Assembly (NCBI GenBank): GCA_900109485.1
Contig: FOAY01000016.1
Coordinates: 1-64,000, forward strand
Source of the DNA: Kosakonia sacchari
GTDB taxonomy: Bacteria; Pseudomonadota; Gammaproteobacteria; Enterobacterales; Enterobacteriaceae
Reading direction: 5' to 3'
DNA: 64,000 bases
Shown: in pieces, positions 18,950 through 27,980 of the stretch
How the letters are laid out: each line of letters opens with the position of its first letter
Position numbering within the stretch: the first letter of the stretch is position 1
Position numbers and translations under genes: made by a program
The notes under the pieces: model-generated
Told to the model about the DNA's origin: nothing
Seen by the model: only the letters and a program-made list of their open reading frames with translations
The model's database searches: none

Positions 18950-19076
18950 TCTTTTCCCCTTATTTCTTGCTCTAAGATTTGTCTAATTTACCATCGGGAG
19001 CGGATTCTTTGCGAAAAAATCAATAAAAGAGGGCAAGGTCTGCTTCTGGCTCTCTGGCAGTTATACCGGTGTCTTC

Positions 19077-19343
19077 ATGCGCAGTGCGCACAATCTGGGA
19101 CGCGTCTACCGCCGTGTTTTCCGCCTGATGCTGACGGACGCCATTCATCGCCAGCACGTACTGATGGCGGATAAATTGCTGATCAATAATTCGCTGTCGC
19201 TAACCGAAGTCGCTCGCCAGTGCGGATTTAATGACACCAGTTACTTTCGGCAGATCTTCCGAAAACTGACCGGGCTGACGCCCACAGGCTGGAAACGCCT
19301 CCAGGATTTATTGCCAGGCGTAAGAGGGTTTCACTCAGGGTAG
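19077..19343 (+). pseudogene. Remnant of an AraC-family regulator (C-terminal HTH only)
   Basis: An 88-codon open stretch that retains the second AraC helix-turn-helix clearly (LSLTEVARQCGFNDTSYFRQIFRKLTG, of which EVARQCGFNDTSYFRQIF is the core) and only a decayed first unit. There is no ligand domain and no ribosome site before its first ATG. Upstream 18.98-19.08 kb holds no intact reading frame that could complete it. It is read as the 3' end of a lost regulator gene. About 200 bases follow (19344-19542) with nothing recognisable. Confidence 0.65.
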
Positions 19344-19542
19344 GGAGAGGGGATGTTTGGCGATGTGAGGCCCGCGAGGAGTGAACAGCAGACGTTCACA
19401 ACCATCTTCGCGCGTGGCATTGTATCCGGTGGGATGCATCGACAAGTCCACCAAATCGCAAGAATACAGAATCAGGATTTTTTCTCTTCTGTGATTTCAA
19501 CTGTGGTGTCAGAGGATTAAGACGGACGCGGAACTAAACTTT

Positions 19543-20919
19543 ATGCACATGAATCGTAGAAAATTTATCCTCGGCAGTGCGGTTTTATTAGCCAGTCCGG
19601 CTTTGGCCTGGGAGTTGCCCAGGCCAGACACAACGATGCCAAATCTGACACCTGCACAGATTCAGGAAGATCTTTTATTCCTCAGAGCACAATGGGCGCC
19701 TCTGGAAAAGAGCTTTAATCCATCACAGCGCGTAACCTTTAATAAGTTTATAGATAATGCTGTGACAAGAGCTGCGACAGCATCGCCAGCAGACCTGGTT
19801 CTGGATGTCATGCAGGCTGTTGCTATTCCACGTAATGGGCACACAGCTCCCATGGTAGGACACCTTCTGGATTCTCTGCCAATAAAGTTATGGTGGTTTT
19901 CTGACGGGCTTTACATACTGAGTGTCGCTCCTGGTTATGAATCCATTCTTGGTTCACGTATTGAAAAATTTGGGCAACTGACAACTATTGAGAGCCTTGA
20001 GCGTGTAGCACCTTATATTTCGGGCACAGATCAGCGGATCCGTTATCTAAGTGCGAGCTATCTGACGAGCAAAATGGTTCTGGACCGCATAGGTGTTTTG
20101 TCGTCACAAAGCAGCATTCCCCTGACACTACGTCTGAGGAATGGCGAAACAAAAACAGTTAGCTTAAGTGTCAGTAAGCCAGATTATTATGACGCCCGCG
20201 AACCCATACTTTTCGGATGGTCCTCACTCATTCCTGATGAAAAAGGTAAGGAAAACCGTTGGGCACATGTGCTGGATGAGGCCGAAAAACGCTCACCTGG
20301 ATATGGAAAACCAGAACCCCTTTCTGTGCAGTGGATTGGTGACGGAGAAAAAATACTCTATATCCGTAGTAATTTTATTCATAGCATGGGGAAAGATTCA
20401 CTTGCCGATGCATTATTGTTTGGAGTCATACAAAAACAGGTTGTGCCAAAAAAACCCAGGTTCATTGTTGTGGATTTACGGCTGAATAATGGAGGGAATT
20501 TCTTCGAAACAATGCTGTTCTCGCAAACATTACCGAAGCTTCTTCCACATGACGGACAAATATTTGTGCTTGTGAGTCGTGCTACTTTTTCAGCTGCACT
20601 GGTCACCGTTGCCACGCTAAAACGCGCTAATCCTGCCAAAGTAATTCTGATAGGTGAAACAATGGGTGACAACGGTCATTTTTGGGCTGAACCAGAAACC
20701 ATAACACTGCCGAACTCCAGAATTCAGGTTTTCTATAGCACTAAGTTCGAGGATTTTGAACAGGGCTGTGCCGGTAACATCGATTGTTACTGGCCTGCAG
20801 CCGTCTTTGCTCAAAGCACCATCAGTCTTGCGCCGGAAGTAAAAATAGCAGTCCCATTTATCGATTATGCTATGGGTCACGATCCTGTGTTGGACGCAGT
20901 TATTGACCGGACAAAATGA
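19543..20919 (+). CDS. Tat-signal S41 peptidase-like protein of unknown function
   Basis: A 458-residue protein. The N-terminus MNRRKFILGSAVLLASPALA is a twin-arginine type signal with an AxA cleavage site, so it should be exported folded. The C-terminal third resembles the tail-specific (S41) protease core: VVDLRLNNGGNFFET, then FVLVSRATFSAALVTV with the serine where the catalytic serine belongs, and LIGETMGDNGHFW. No PDZ domain is recognised. The gene is AT-richer than its neighbours and lies alone between a regulator remnant and a pair of hairpins, which suggests acquisition by transfer. Family placement is by fold motifs only; proteolysis is unproven. Confidence 0.7.
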   Translation: MHMNRRKFILGSAVLLASPALAWELPRPDTTMPNLTPAQIQEDLLFLRAQWAPLEKSFNPSQRVTFNKFIDNAVTRAATASPADLVLDVMQAVAIPRNGHTAPMVGHLLDSLPIKLWWFSDGLYILSVAPGYESILGSRIEKFGQLTTIESLERVAPYISGTDQRIRYLSASYLTSKMVLDRIGVLSSQSSIPLTLRLRNGETKTVSLSVSKPDYYDAREPILFGWSSLIPDEKGKENRWAHVLDEAEKRSPGYGKPEPLSVQWIGDGEKILYIRSNFIHSMGKDSLADALLFGVIQKQVVPKKPRFIVVDLRLNNGGNFFETMLFSQTLPKLLPHDGQIFVLVSRATFSAALVTVATLKRANPAKVILIGETMGDNGHFWAEPETITLPNSRIQVFYSTKFEDFEQGCAGNIDCYWPAAVFAQSTISLAPEVKIAVPFIDYAMGHDPVLDAVIDRTK

Positions 20920-20974
20920 TTACCTGGTATTCTGACCTGCTCACCGTTGATTAACACACTCTGATGTCAGCAAT

Positions 20975-21043
20975 GTCCGCCTCTGGCACGAGGCGGACCC
21001 CCTAAAAGAGATGCCGTCCGCTCGCGCTAAGCGAAAAGCGGAC
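20975..21043. terminator. Two related tandem hairpins between convergent genes
   Basis: Hairpin one pairs GTCCGCCTC (20975-20983) with GAGGCGGAC (20990-20998). Hairpin two pairs GTCCGCT (21016-21022) with AGCGGAC (21037-21043). They share the GTCCGC arm and lie between the S41-like gene and the leftward LysR gene, so a two-way terminator role is likely. Neither has a clear T run. Confidence 0.5.
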
Positions 21044-21095
21044 AGTGCCTTCTGGCAAAAATAGTGTCTTTGTCGACCGATATCCTTCCGCGCGA

Positions 21096-22016
21096 TTATC
21101 GGGTGGACCAAATACAGGGTTTGCCAATAAAGGAGCGCAGCGCATCCATAAAGATACTCACTCGCGCAGGCGGGTTTCTTAGCGCCCGTAAAGCATATAT
21201 TCCTGTGGAGGCTGCCGGATGTTCGACCCACTCCGGGCATAACAGCGTAAGTAAGCCGGCTTTAATATCAGGACCCGCAACCCAGTCGGGAAGATAAGCA
21301 ATTCCCAGGCCTTCAATAGCGGCAAGGCGAATTGCTTCAAAATCGTCACAGCCGAAAACCGGATGGGTAAGACTACTGCGGGCCGGATGCCCCAGAATAT
21401 CGCTCCAGTGCAAAAGATCGCCTCCATGCAACTTATCAATGAGGCGATGGGTCCTGACTTCGGAGAGATGATGCGGCGTACCCGCCTGTAAGAGATAGTC
21501 AGGGCTGGCGCAGAGCACACGTGTCTGTGTTGCGATGCGCGTACCAATCAACGTACTGTCTGACATATCGCCAATGCGTATCACTAAATCCAGCCGCTCC
21601 GCCACCGGATCGGCAATCCTCTCCGTCAGGTCAAGTTCGACGCTCAGTTCAGGATACTGGCGGGCGAGTTGCCCCATCACCGGCAATACATAGCGCTTAC
21701 CAAACGTCGGGTAACAGGCTACACGTAGTGTGCCTGTTACATCGCCTTTCATCGAGGAAAGCTCCTGGCGTGCATCATCCAGTGAATCCAGGATCTGCCT
21801 CGCACGAATTAACAGGGCTTCGCCCGCATCGGTCAGCGTCAGATGGCGGGTAGAACGCAAAAACAGTGGCGTCTCAAGGTAGGTTTCCAGCGCATCTATC
21901 TGACGGCCTATAGAAGAGGGGGTACGGCCACGGCGGCGGCCTGCGGCAGAAAAACTACTTTCCCGCGCCACATCGACAAATACGCCTAAAAACTCAGCAA
22001 ATTTTTCTGACTGCAT
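21096..22016 (-). CDS. LysR-family transcriptional regulator
   Basis: A 306-residue regulator when started at ATG 22016 (MQSEKFAEFLGVFVDVARES). An upstream in-frame ATG at 22136 would add 40 poorly LysR-like residues and collide with the divergent gene. The winged helix includes SSFSAAGRRRGRTPSSIGRQI; the effector domain follows. It is divergent from the aldehyde dehydrogenase operon at 22135 across about 118 bases and probably controls it. Confidence 0.87.
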   Translation of the reverse strand: MQSEKFAEFLGVFVDVARESSFSAAGRRRGRTPSSIGRQIDALETYLETPLFLRSTRHLTLTDAGEALLIRARQILDSLDDARQELSSMKGDVTGTLRVACYPTFGKRYVLPVMGQLARQYPELSVELDLTERIADPVAERLDLVIRIGDMSDSTLIGTRIATQTRVLCASPDYLLQAGTPHHLSEVRTHRLIDKLHGGDLLHWSDILGHPARSSLTHPVFGCDDFEAIRLAAIEGLGIAYLPDWVAGPDIKAGLLTLLCPEWVEHPAASTGIYALRALRNPPARVSIFMDALRSFIGKPCIWSTR

Positions 22017-22134
22017 CTGTGCATTCTTTGCATAGCTGTTTTGGGTAATGGCTATCTTATCAGCAATACACTTCACTCTTAAGCTTCTCCTCACCAGACA
22101 AACATCATCGTTTATGTCCAGAAGGAAGAAGCCC

Positions 22135-23574
22135 ATGCAAACGCAACAATATGATTCACTTTATCTTTTCATCAATGGCCAGTGGCTGACCGCTGGCGAT
22201 CGGGATACCTCAGCGGTTATCAACCCTGCCAATGGCACAACGCTCGGCCGCCTGCCGCTGGCAACAGATGCGGATCTGGAGCAGGCGCTCATCACCGCAG
22301 GCGAAAGTTTCCACGTATGGCGCAACACTGTGCCTGATGAACGTGCCCGCATTATGAAAAAAGCCGCAAATTTGATGCGCGAGCGTGCAGAACACATTGC
22401 CACGCTGATGACGCTGGAAGAAGGCAAGCCGCTTAGTGAGAGCCGTGATGAAGTCCAGCGTGCCGCCGATTATTTTGAGTGGTTCGCAGAAGAAGCACGA
22501 CGTATTGACGGACGCGTTGTTCCGGCTAACCGTCCCGGCGTACAGCAACTGGTAAAACGACAGGCAATTGGTCCGGTAGCCGCTTTTACCCCGTGGAATT
22601 TCCCGGCAATCACACCGGCCCGCAAACTCTCAGCCGCACTGGCAGCAGGCTGCAGCGTGATCCTCAAACCTGGTGAAGAGAGCCCCGCTACCGCACTGGC
22701 GCTGGCACGCTGCCTTAATGATGCAGGTTTACCCAAAGGGGTGCTGCAAATTGTCTTTGGCGTACCCGACAAGGTTTCCGCAAAGCTTATTGCTTCGCCA
22801 ATTATCCGCAAAGTCGCCTTTACCGGTTCCGTTCCCGTCGGACGATTACTGTCTGAACGCGCTGCTGCAGGCGTTAAACCTATTTCGCTTGAGCTGGGCG
22901 GCCACGGACCGGTGCTTGTCTTTGAAGATGCAGATATTGAGGATGCGGCAACGAACGGAGCAGCAAATCGTTTCCGCGGTACGGGGCAGATCTGTATCTC
23001 CTCGACGCGTTTTCTTGTGCAGCGCAACGCTTACGAACGCTTCGTGCAGCGCTTTGTTGCAGCCACAGAAGACCTTGTCATTGGCGATGGCATGGAGCCA
23101 GGCACTCAGGTTGGCCCTCTGGCTAACGAAAGGCAACTGGAGAAAATGGCTGCGCTGGTTGAGGATGCTGTCGCGCAGGGCGCCACTGTACTGACCGGCG
23201 GCAAACGTATTAACCGTGCTGGTTTCTTCTTTGAACCCACCGTACTGGCAAACGTGCCCATGAGCGCCCGTATCATGCATGAAGAGCCTTTTGGCCCGAT
23301 AGCCATCATGCGTCCGTTCGACACCATCAAGGATGGGCTGGAAGAAGCCAACCGACTGCCTTACGCCTTGTCGGCCTATGCCTTTACCTCCAGCGCGCGT
23401 ACCGCACTGGAGGTAGGGGATGGACTGGAAGCCGGGATGATTGGCATTAATCAGTACCGCATCATCGCCACAGAACTACCGTTTGGCGGCATGAAAGAGA
23501 GTGGACATGGCTCAGAAGGTGGACGTGAAGGCATCGCGCCGTATCTGACCAATAAATTTATCAGCCAGATCTGA
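22135..23574 (+). CDS. NAD(P)-dependent aldehyde dehydrogenase, succinate-semialdehyde type
   Basis: A 479-residue aldehyde dehydrogenase started at ATG 22135 with AAGGA about eight bases upstream; an in-frame upstream start would overlap the promoter area. Motifs are FTPWNFPAITPARKL (coenzyme site), FTGSVPVGRLL, the catalytic glutamate in LELGGHGPVLV, and the catalytic cysteine in GTGQICISSTRF. The sequence style matches the succinate/glutarate semialdehyde group. It is the first of three co-directional genes, with a carboxymuconolactone decarboxylase-like gene and a quinone oxidoreductase-like gene. Confidence 0.88.
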   Translation: MQTQQYDSLYLFINGQWLTAGDRDTSAVINPANGTTLGRLPLATDADLEQALITAGESFHVWRNTVPDERARIMKKAANLMRERAEHIATLMTLEEGKPLSESRDEVQRAADYFEWFAEEARRIDGRVVPANRPGVQQLVKRQAIGPVAAFTPWNFPAITPARKLSAALAAGCSVILKPGEESPATALALARCLNDAGLPKGVLQIVFGVPDKVSAKLIASPIIRKVAFTGSVPVGRLLSERAAAGVKPISLELGGHGPVLVFEDADIEDAATNGAANRFRGTGQICISSTRFLVQRNAYERFVQRFVAATEDLVIGDGMEPGTQVGPLANERQLEKMAALVEDAVAQGATVLTGGKRINRAGFFFEPTVLANVPMSARIMHEEPFGPIAIMRPFDTIKDGLEEANRLPYALSAYAFTSSARTALEVGDGLEAGMIGINQYRIIATELPFGGMKESGHGSEGGREGIAPYLTNKFISQI

Positions 23575-23596
23575 ATCTTTGACGGAGATAACCCTT

Positions 23597-23923
23597 ATGA
23601 AACCCATTGATTTTACCAGCCCACGTGCAGCAGCCCGTCTGTTTACACCTAAACTGGCTGATTTTGTTGAACATCCGCTTTATTCAGCCGTCTGGGCCGA
23701 TCCGGCGCTGGCTCCGCGCGATCGCAGCCTGATTACCATCGCCTGCCTGATTGCGCTGAATCACGCAAATGAATTACCGGCGCATCTTCGTCGCGGCATT
23801 GAAAACGGCCTGACTGAGTCAGAGTTGAGTGAAGTGATAACACATCTGGCATTTTACGCAGGTTTCCCGGCGGCAATCACCGCCTCTGCTTACGCGAACG
23901 CCACGTTTTCAGAAAGCAAATAA
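23597..23923 (+). CDS. Carboxymuconolactone decarboxylase family protein
   Basis: A 108-residue small helical protein with the CMD core DRSLITIACLIALNHANELPAHLRRG (central part LIALNHANELPAH) and ELSEVITHLAFYAGFPAA. It lacks the CxxC pair of AhpD peroxidases, so it is closer to the gamma-carboxymuconolactone decarboxylase type. The start ATG 23597 has ACGGAGAT upstream; an in-frame earlier start at 23579 lacks one. It lies 22 bases after the aldehyde dehydrogenase in one operon. Confidence 0.85.
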   Translation: MKPIDFTSPRAAARLFTPKLADFVEHPLYSAVWADPALAPRDRSLITIACLIALNHANELPAHLRRGIENGLTESELSEVITHLAFYAGFPAAITASAYANATFSESK

Positions 23924-23982
23924 CGCATCGCCCGTCTGCTGACTAAACGCGGGCGACAGAAATCTCTTGCTCAAAGGTACAG

Positions 23983-24972
23983 ATGAACATGAAAGCTATT
24001 ACATTTGAAGAATTTGGCACGCCGGACGTGCTGAAAGTGACAGACGTTGAAAAACCCCTGTTGCGCCCGAATGACCTTCTGATACGAACCCATGCTGCCG
24101 GCGTAAATCGTGCAGATCTAACTCACCGTAAAGGAGGGTATGGCCGCCCTGATTTTGGTGATTCGACCATTATGGGGCTGGAGGTTGCCGGTGAAGTTGT
24201 TGCGGTTGGTGATGCAGTCGAAGGCTACAAACCTGGCGATCGCGTAATGGGAATTGTCGGCGGCGGTGCGTATGCAGAGTTTTCCCGCATCGATTACCGG
24301 ATGGCGATGCCCATTCCTGATGGGCTCGACTATATTCAGGCCGCCGCCATTACCGAGGTATTTGTGACCGCGCATGAGGCCCTGATCCATCTGGGCAAAC
24401 TTAAGGCCGGGGAAACAGTACTTATTCACGCCGGGGCTGGCGGGGTTGGAGGTGCGGCAGTGCAACTGGCGCATGCTACCGGTGCCACCGTTTTTACAAC
24501 GGTAAAGGCTGGCAATCAGGAGCAGGCCCGCAAGTTAGGTGCGGACTGGCTAATTGATTATGAGAAGGAGGATTTTTCAGAGGTAATAAGCAAATTAACG
24601 GATGGGAAGGGCGTGGATCTTATTCTGGACTTTATTGGTGCGCCTTATTTTGAACGCAACATCAATACGCTCGATTTTGGCGGACGTCTTATCCAGATTG
24701 GCATAATGGGCGGTATCGATAACGCAAAAATTCCACTCGACCGACTCTTATACCGGCATCTCCAGATTACGGGCACTGTAATGAAATCACGCTCACAGGA
24801 TGTTAAGCATGCGATGTCCCGCAGATTCCGTGAACACTGGCTTTCGAGCTTTGAAAAGGGTGTCCTGAAACCCGTTATTGACAGCGTTTATCCCTTGTCG
24901 GAAGCCGCTGCTGCTCATCAGCGCATGGAGTCAGGTCTGAACGTCGGAAAAATTGTACTGAAAATGCAATGA
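23983..24972 (+). CDS. Zinc-independent quinone oxidoreductase-like MDR protein
   Basis: A 329-residue medium-chain reductase of the quinone oxidoreductase (PIG3/QorA) type. It has GVNRADLTHRKGGYG near residue 35 and the NADPH site LIHAGAGGVGGAAVQLA, but lacks the zinc-ligand cysteines of alcohol dehydrogenases. It would reduce quinones or enones with NADPH. AAGG precedes the ATG. It ends a three-gene operon controlled probably by the divergent LysR gene. The 229 bases after it hold nothing recognisable. Confidence 0.87.
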   Translation: MNMKAITFEEFGTPDVLKVTDVEKPLLRPNDLLIRTHAAGVNRADLTHRKGGYGRPDFGDSTIMGLEVAGEVVAVGDAVEGYKPGDRVMGIVGGGAYAEFSRIDYRMAMPIPDGLDYIQAAAITEVFVTAHEALIHLGKLKAGETVLIHAGAGGVGGAAVQLAHATGATVFTTVKAGNQEQARKLGADWLIDYEKEDFSEVISKLTDGKGVDLILDFIGAPYFERNINTLDFGGRLIQIGIMGGIDNAKIPLDRLLYRHLQITGTVMKSRSQDVKHAMSRRFREHWLSSFEKGVLKPVIDSVYPLSEAAAAHQRMESGLNVGKIVLKMQ

Positions 24973-25201
24973 TCGCGCAGGGCGGGCATTACCTGGGGAA
25001 TGGCCGCTCTTGCCGGGCTGCTTAATGGCTTTGCTTCAGATCCTGAACTCTGACCCCCGAGCGTTCATTACTCACAATGTTGTGCATGAATCAATAGAGA
25101 GCAGGTCGACTGAAACAGAATCCAATTTTGGCAGCAGGTACACATTTTTTAATTGTACAGAGACTATTCTCAGCTAAACAAAATAAAACAGGAGGTCTAA
25201 C

Positions 25202-25636
25202 GTGTACAATTCTATTCTGGTTCCTATCGATATTTCTGAAACAGACCTGACTCGCCAGGTCATACCCTTTGTTCAGGCACACGCTGTGATGAATACCGCA
25301 AGGGTGCATTTTCTCACAGTTATCCCCTCGTTACCGTATTATTCAACGTTGGGTTTGGCCTATTCGGTTGAAATGCCGAAAATGAAAGAAATCCAGCAGG
25401 CGGCGTTAGCAAAACTGGATGAGCTTGCTCAGCTATTTAAACTGCCAGCCGAAAAGATCCAGACCCATGTTGTAACCGGATCACCAAAGGATCAAATCCT
25501 CAAGCTCGCCGATTCGATTAATGCGGATTTAATCATCATTGCCTCCCATCGGCCTGATATCTCTACCTATCTGTTAGGTTCAAACGCGGCAGCAGTGGTG
25601 AGACACGCCAAATGTCCTGTTCTGGTCGTCCGGTAA
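25202..25636 (+). CDS. Universal stress protein, UspF/UspG type
   Basis: A 144-residue universal stress protein started by GTG with a strong AGGAGG about six bases upstream. The N-terminus [12 protein letters not shown] and the C-terminal nucleotide-binding pattern [19 protein letters not shown] followed by HAKCPVLVV are diagnostic. It is monocistronic, preceded by an AT-rich leader. A different Usp-like protein occurs in the fluoride operon 3.7 kb downstream. Confidence 0.88.
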   Translation: MYNSILVPIDISETDLTRQVIPFVQAHAVMNTARVHFLTVIPSLPYYSTLGLAYSVEMPKMKEIQQAALAKLDELAQLFKLPAEKIQTHVVTGSPKDQILKLADSINADLIIIASHRPDISTYLLGSNAAAVVRHAKCPVLVVR

Positions 25637-25668
25637 CATGTTCCGGACGGGCCAGAAAAAGGGAACCC

Positions 25669-25697
25669 GGAGAAGACAGGCGTTTCCTGCCTTCTCC
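25669..25697 (+). terminator. Hairpin after the universal stress protein gene
   Basis: GGAGAAGACAGG pairs with CCTGCCTTCTCC across a five-base loop with a single mismatch. It lies 33 bases after the stop codon. There is no clean T run, so termination is plausible rather than certain. Confidence 0.5.
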
Positions 25698-26159
25698 TGA
25701 GGTGCGACAAGGCCAAAGGAACCCGGCACAGTTAACGGAAAGCCCCCCGCTGGAATAGGTGATATTTTCTGTTTTCCACACAGACAGGCTTTATAACCCC
25801 CCGTTCATTTCGAACTGCCGAAGCTTTGCAACGTTGCAATGCTCGGTAAGCTCTACGCCTGCGCCGGGCAGAATGACCCCGTCAGAATTTACTGAGAAGT
25901 CTGCCGGTTGCCAGAATATGCAGCCAGACTGAAGCCGGTTATTCCTGATTATGAGTGGATTATATTCGCGGTAAGGATCATTGGTATCGCCGCAAGAGGG
26001 AAAGGGTGGACATTACTGATAAAGTCTCGAACCGTACGGCCGATAATTACGAAAACTGCTGTTTACCTCTCATGTCACAATACGATGGCTGGAGTATGGT
26101 CGAGACTCTACAAAGCGTTCGCGCCGAATAACCATAATGACAGGGGGATGCTGTCAACA
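25698..26159. other. Intergenic region with no supported gene
   Basis: About 460 bases between the stress protein hairpin and the EAL gene. The EAL reading frame stays open back to 25908, but that extension looks like non-coding sequence and has no ribosome site. No recognisable protein or RNA was found. It may be decayed DNA at a transfer junction. Confidence 0.5.
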
Positions 26160-27716
26160 ATGCCACTGAAAATACTGAAAATTATCCACCACAGGATCGG
26201 TATCTACACGCTTTCAATAGTGTTAACGTTCGGCGTCCTGTACGGGGCAGGACTAGGGGTCTATTATTACTATATCCATGAAAAAATTGAAGATTATGCT
26301 GATGTAATTCTGGCGCGCGCCGACAGTCTGATCGCGCAGGTAAAACTGATTGACGGGCTTCGGCAGGAGTTCGCAGTCTATGAGCCATGCAGTAGCCAGT
26401 ACCTGAATGTGCTGCGAAAACGGCTCTGGCCTTACCCGCTGATTAAGGATATCGCCTATGTCGATGATGAGAAAATTATCTGCTCGGCCCTTTGGGGAAA
26501 ACTGAATTCACCGCTTTCTTTAAATTTATTCAGAAATAAGGTTAATCGGGGAAGCTATACTTGGGTATTTGATGCTTTTATAGAGGAGAACATTACCGCA
26601 AATGTTCTTTATACTGATAACTTCGCCATAACGGTCTCTCCTTTTGCCTTCCAGCGTTTCTGGGAGGAAGCCAATAAAATGGGTTTTGATGCCGTCATAG
26701 GTGATTTTAAACATGAAAATCATTTTTTCATGATCGGGAAAAATACGGAATTACTGGAATCGATAGAGCATAATAAAACGCATTCTTTGTTGTACTTTAC
26801 TGAGCACTCCTGTAATAGTGTGAATGATGTTTGTGTTATTGCTGGAACCTCACTCTCGCTCTTTTTCAAAAATAATACTTATATTCTGGTGTTTTTATTT
26901 AGTCTGTCCTTTATTATCGGTTTTTTGATTGGCACTCTATATGTTAATAACTTATCACATAAACAATCATTACTTACGCGACTGGAAAATGCAATTCTAC
27001 ATCGGGAGTTACATTTCGTTTATCAACCCATCTACAAAGTTAAAGACCGGAATATAACAGGCGTGGAGGCGCTTTTGCGCTGGACGGATCCTCAAATAGG
27101 ATATATTGGCCCTGATATATTTATTCCGCTCGCGGAAAGAAATGGCTTAATAAACAAGATTGGCCAGTATGTGGTTGAGCATGCCATCAGAGAGTGTGCA
27201 CCTATATTGCTGAACAACGATATCACTTTAAGTATTAACGTGAGTTGTGCTGATATCTGTTCTGCGGAATTCCGTGAAAAACTGCTGAGCACGTTAAAAA
27301 AAGAAAACGTCGCAGGTGAGTCTATTATTCTTGAAATCACGGAAAGACAAAGTTTCGGAACAGATGATATCAAGCAAGCTATGGGTTTTTTTAAGGGTAC
27401 CGGTATCATGTTTGCACTTGACGATTTCGGAACCGGTTATTCAAATCTGAACTGGCTTTCATTGCTTGACGTGGATGAAATTAAAATTGATAAATCATTA
27501 ACTGACTCGATAGGGACTGAATCCATCAATAAACATATCCTTCCTGGTTTAATCGAGATGTTTAAAAACATTCCTAAAATAGTGGTCTTCGAAGGAGTGG
27601 AAACTGAAATGCAGTATCAGTTCCTTAAAGAAAATGTACCTGAGTGCTGCGTACAGGGATGGTATTTCGCAAAGGCCGTTCCTTTAAGCGAACTCCATGC
27701 TGTCCTTCCGGGTTAA
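26160..27716 (+). CDS. CSS-motif EAL-domain cyclic-di-GMP phosphodiesterase
   Basis: About 518 residues, matching the usual length of PdeB/PdeC-type enzymes. An N-terminal membrane helix (LSIVLTFGVLYGAGLGVYYYY) leads into a periplasmic CSS domain with EPCSSQYLNVLR, and a second helix near residue 240 anchors the cytoplasmic EAL domain. Catalytic motifs look complete: EALLRW, SINVSC, LEITER, LDDFGTGYSN, KIDKSL, FEGVETE and QGWYFAK. It should degrade cyclic-di-GMP under control of periplasmic disulfide state. Start at ATG 26160 is preferred, with AGGGGG 12 bases upstream; ATG 26148 is possible. The gene is distinctly AT-rich. Confidence 0.85.
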   Translation: MPLKILKIIHHRIGIYTLSIVLTFGVLYGAGLGVYYYYIHEKIEDYADVILARADSLIAQVKLIDGLRQEFAVYEPCSSQYLNVLRKRLWPYPLIKDIAYVDDEKIICSALWGKLNSPLSLNLFRNKVNRGSYTWVFDAFIEENITANVLYTDNFAITVSPFAFQRFWEEANKMGFDAVIGDFKHENHFFMIGKNTELLESIEHNKTHSLLYFTEHSCNSVNDVCVIAGTSLSLFFKNNTYILVFLFSLSFIIGFLIGTLYVNNLSHKQSLLTRLENAILHRELHFVYQPIYKVKDRNITGVEALLRWTDPQIGYIGPDIFIPLAERNGLINKIGQYVVEHAIRECAPILLNNDITLSINVSCADICSAEFREKLLSTLKKENVAGESIILEITERQSFGTDDIKQAMGFFKGTGIMFALDDFGTGYSNLNWLSLLDVDEIKIDKSLTDSIGTESINKHILPGLIEMFKNIPKIVVFEGVETEMQYQFLKENVPECCVQGWYFAKAVPLSELHAVLPG

Positions 27717-27806
27717 AGGGCGATCATCCCTGGTACCCTGGGAGATGGTTGTTGAACCCGTGGCGATTGACTGTCGGGAATAAATATTAACCAGCCAAAA
27801 TGGTGG

Positions 27807-27835
27807 CTGACAGCGTTGTTTTTCTGACCTATACT
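27807..27835 (+). promoter_or_regulatory. Sigma-70 promoter of the fluoride operon
   Basis: CTGACA (27807-27812) and TATACT (27830-27835) each match five of six consensus bases and are separated by exactly 17 bases. The predicted start of transcription is about 27842, the first base of the riboswitch. The match of promoter and RNA element strengthens both calls. Confidence 0.75.
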
Positions 27836-27841
27836 GCGTGC

Positions 27842-27895
27842 AAGGTGATGGCGTTCCACCTTTCCCAACCGCCCCGTCCGGGGCTGATGACGCCT
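27842..27895 (+). ncRNA. Fluoride riboswitch (crcB motif)
   Basis: The sequence follows the crcB-motif consensus: GGTGATGGCGTTCCACC at 27844-27860, then CCCAACCGCC, then a hairpin (GCCCC 27871-27875 with GGGGC 27880-27884), then CTGATGACGCCT at 27884-27895. GGTG and CACC form the first stem. GGCGT (27850-27854) can pair with ACGCC (27890-27894), the pseudoknot that encloses fluoride. It precedes genes known from the fluoride regulon (pyrophosphatase, enolase, CrcB), which makes the call very strong. Binding of fluoride is expected to turn expression on. Confidence 0.92.
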
Positions 27896-27980
27896 GATAT
27901 GACTCTTGATTTTCAGGAGGTATGTCAGGCCGTCGATAAATCCTTCCGGCCTGTGTACTTCCCTTAACGGGGATACATCT

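Noticed and set aside
25908..26159. N-terminal extension of the EAL protein
   Set aside because: Without it the protein begins with a membrane helix and has the normal family length; the extension has no ribosome site or recognisable domain.
27922..27939. Five-codon leader peptide behind the riboswitch
   Set aside because: Its AGGAGG is only one base from the ATG, too close for normal initiation; treated as part of the expression platform.
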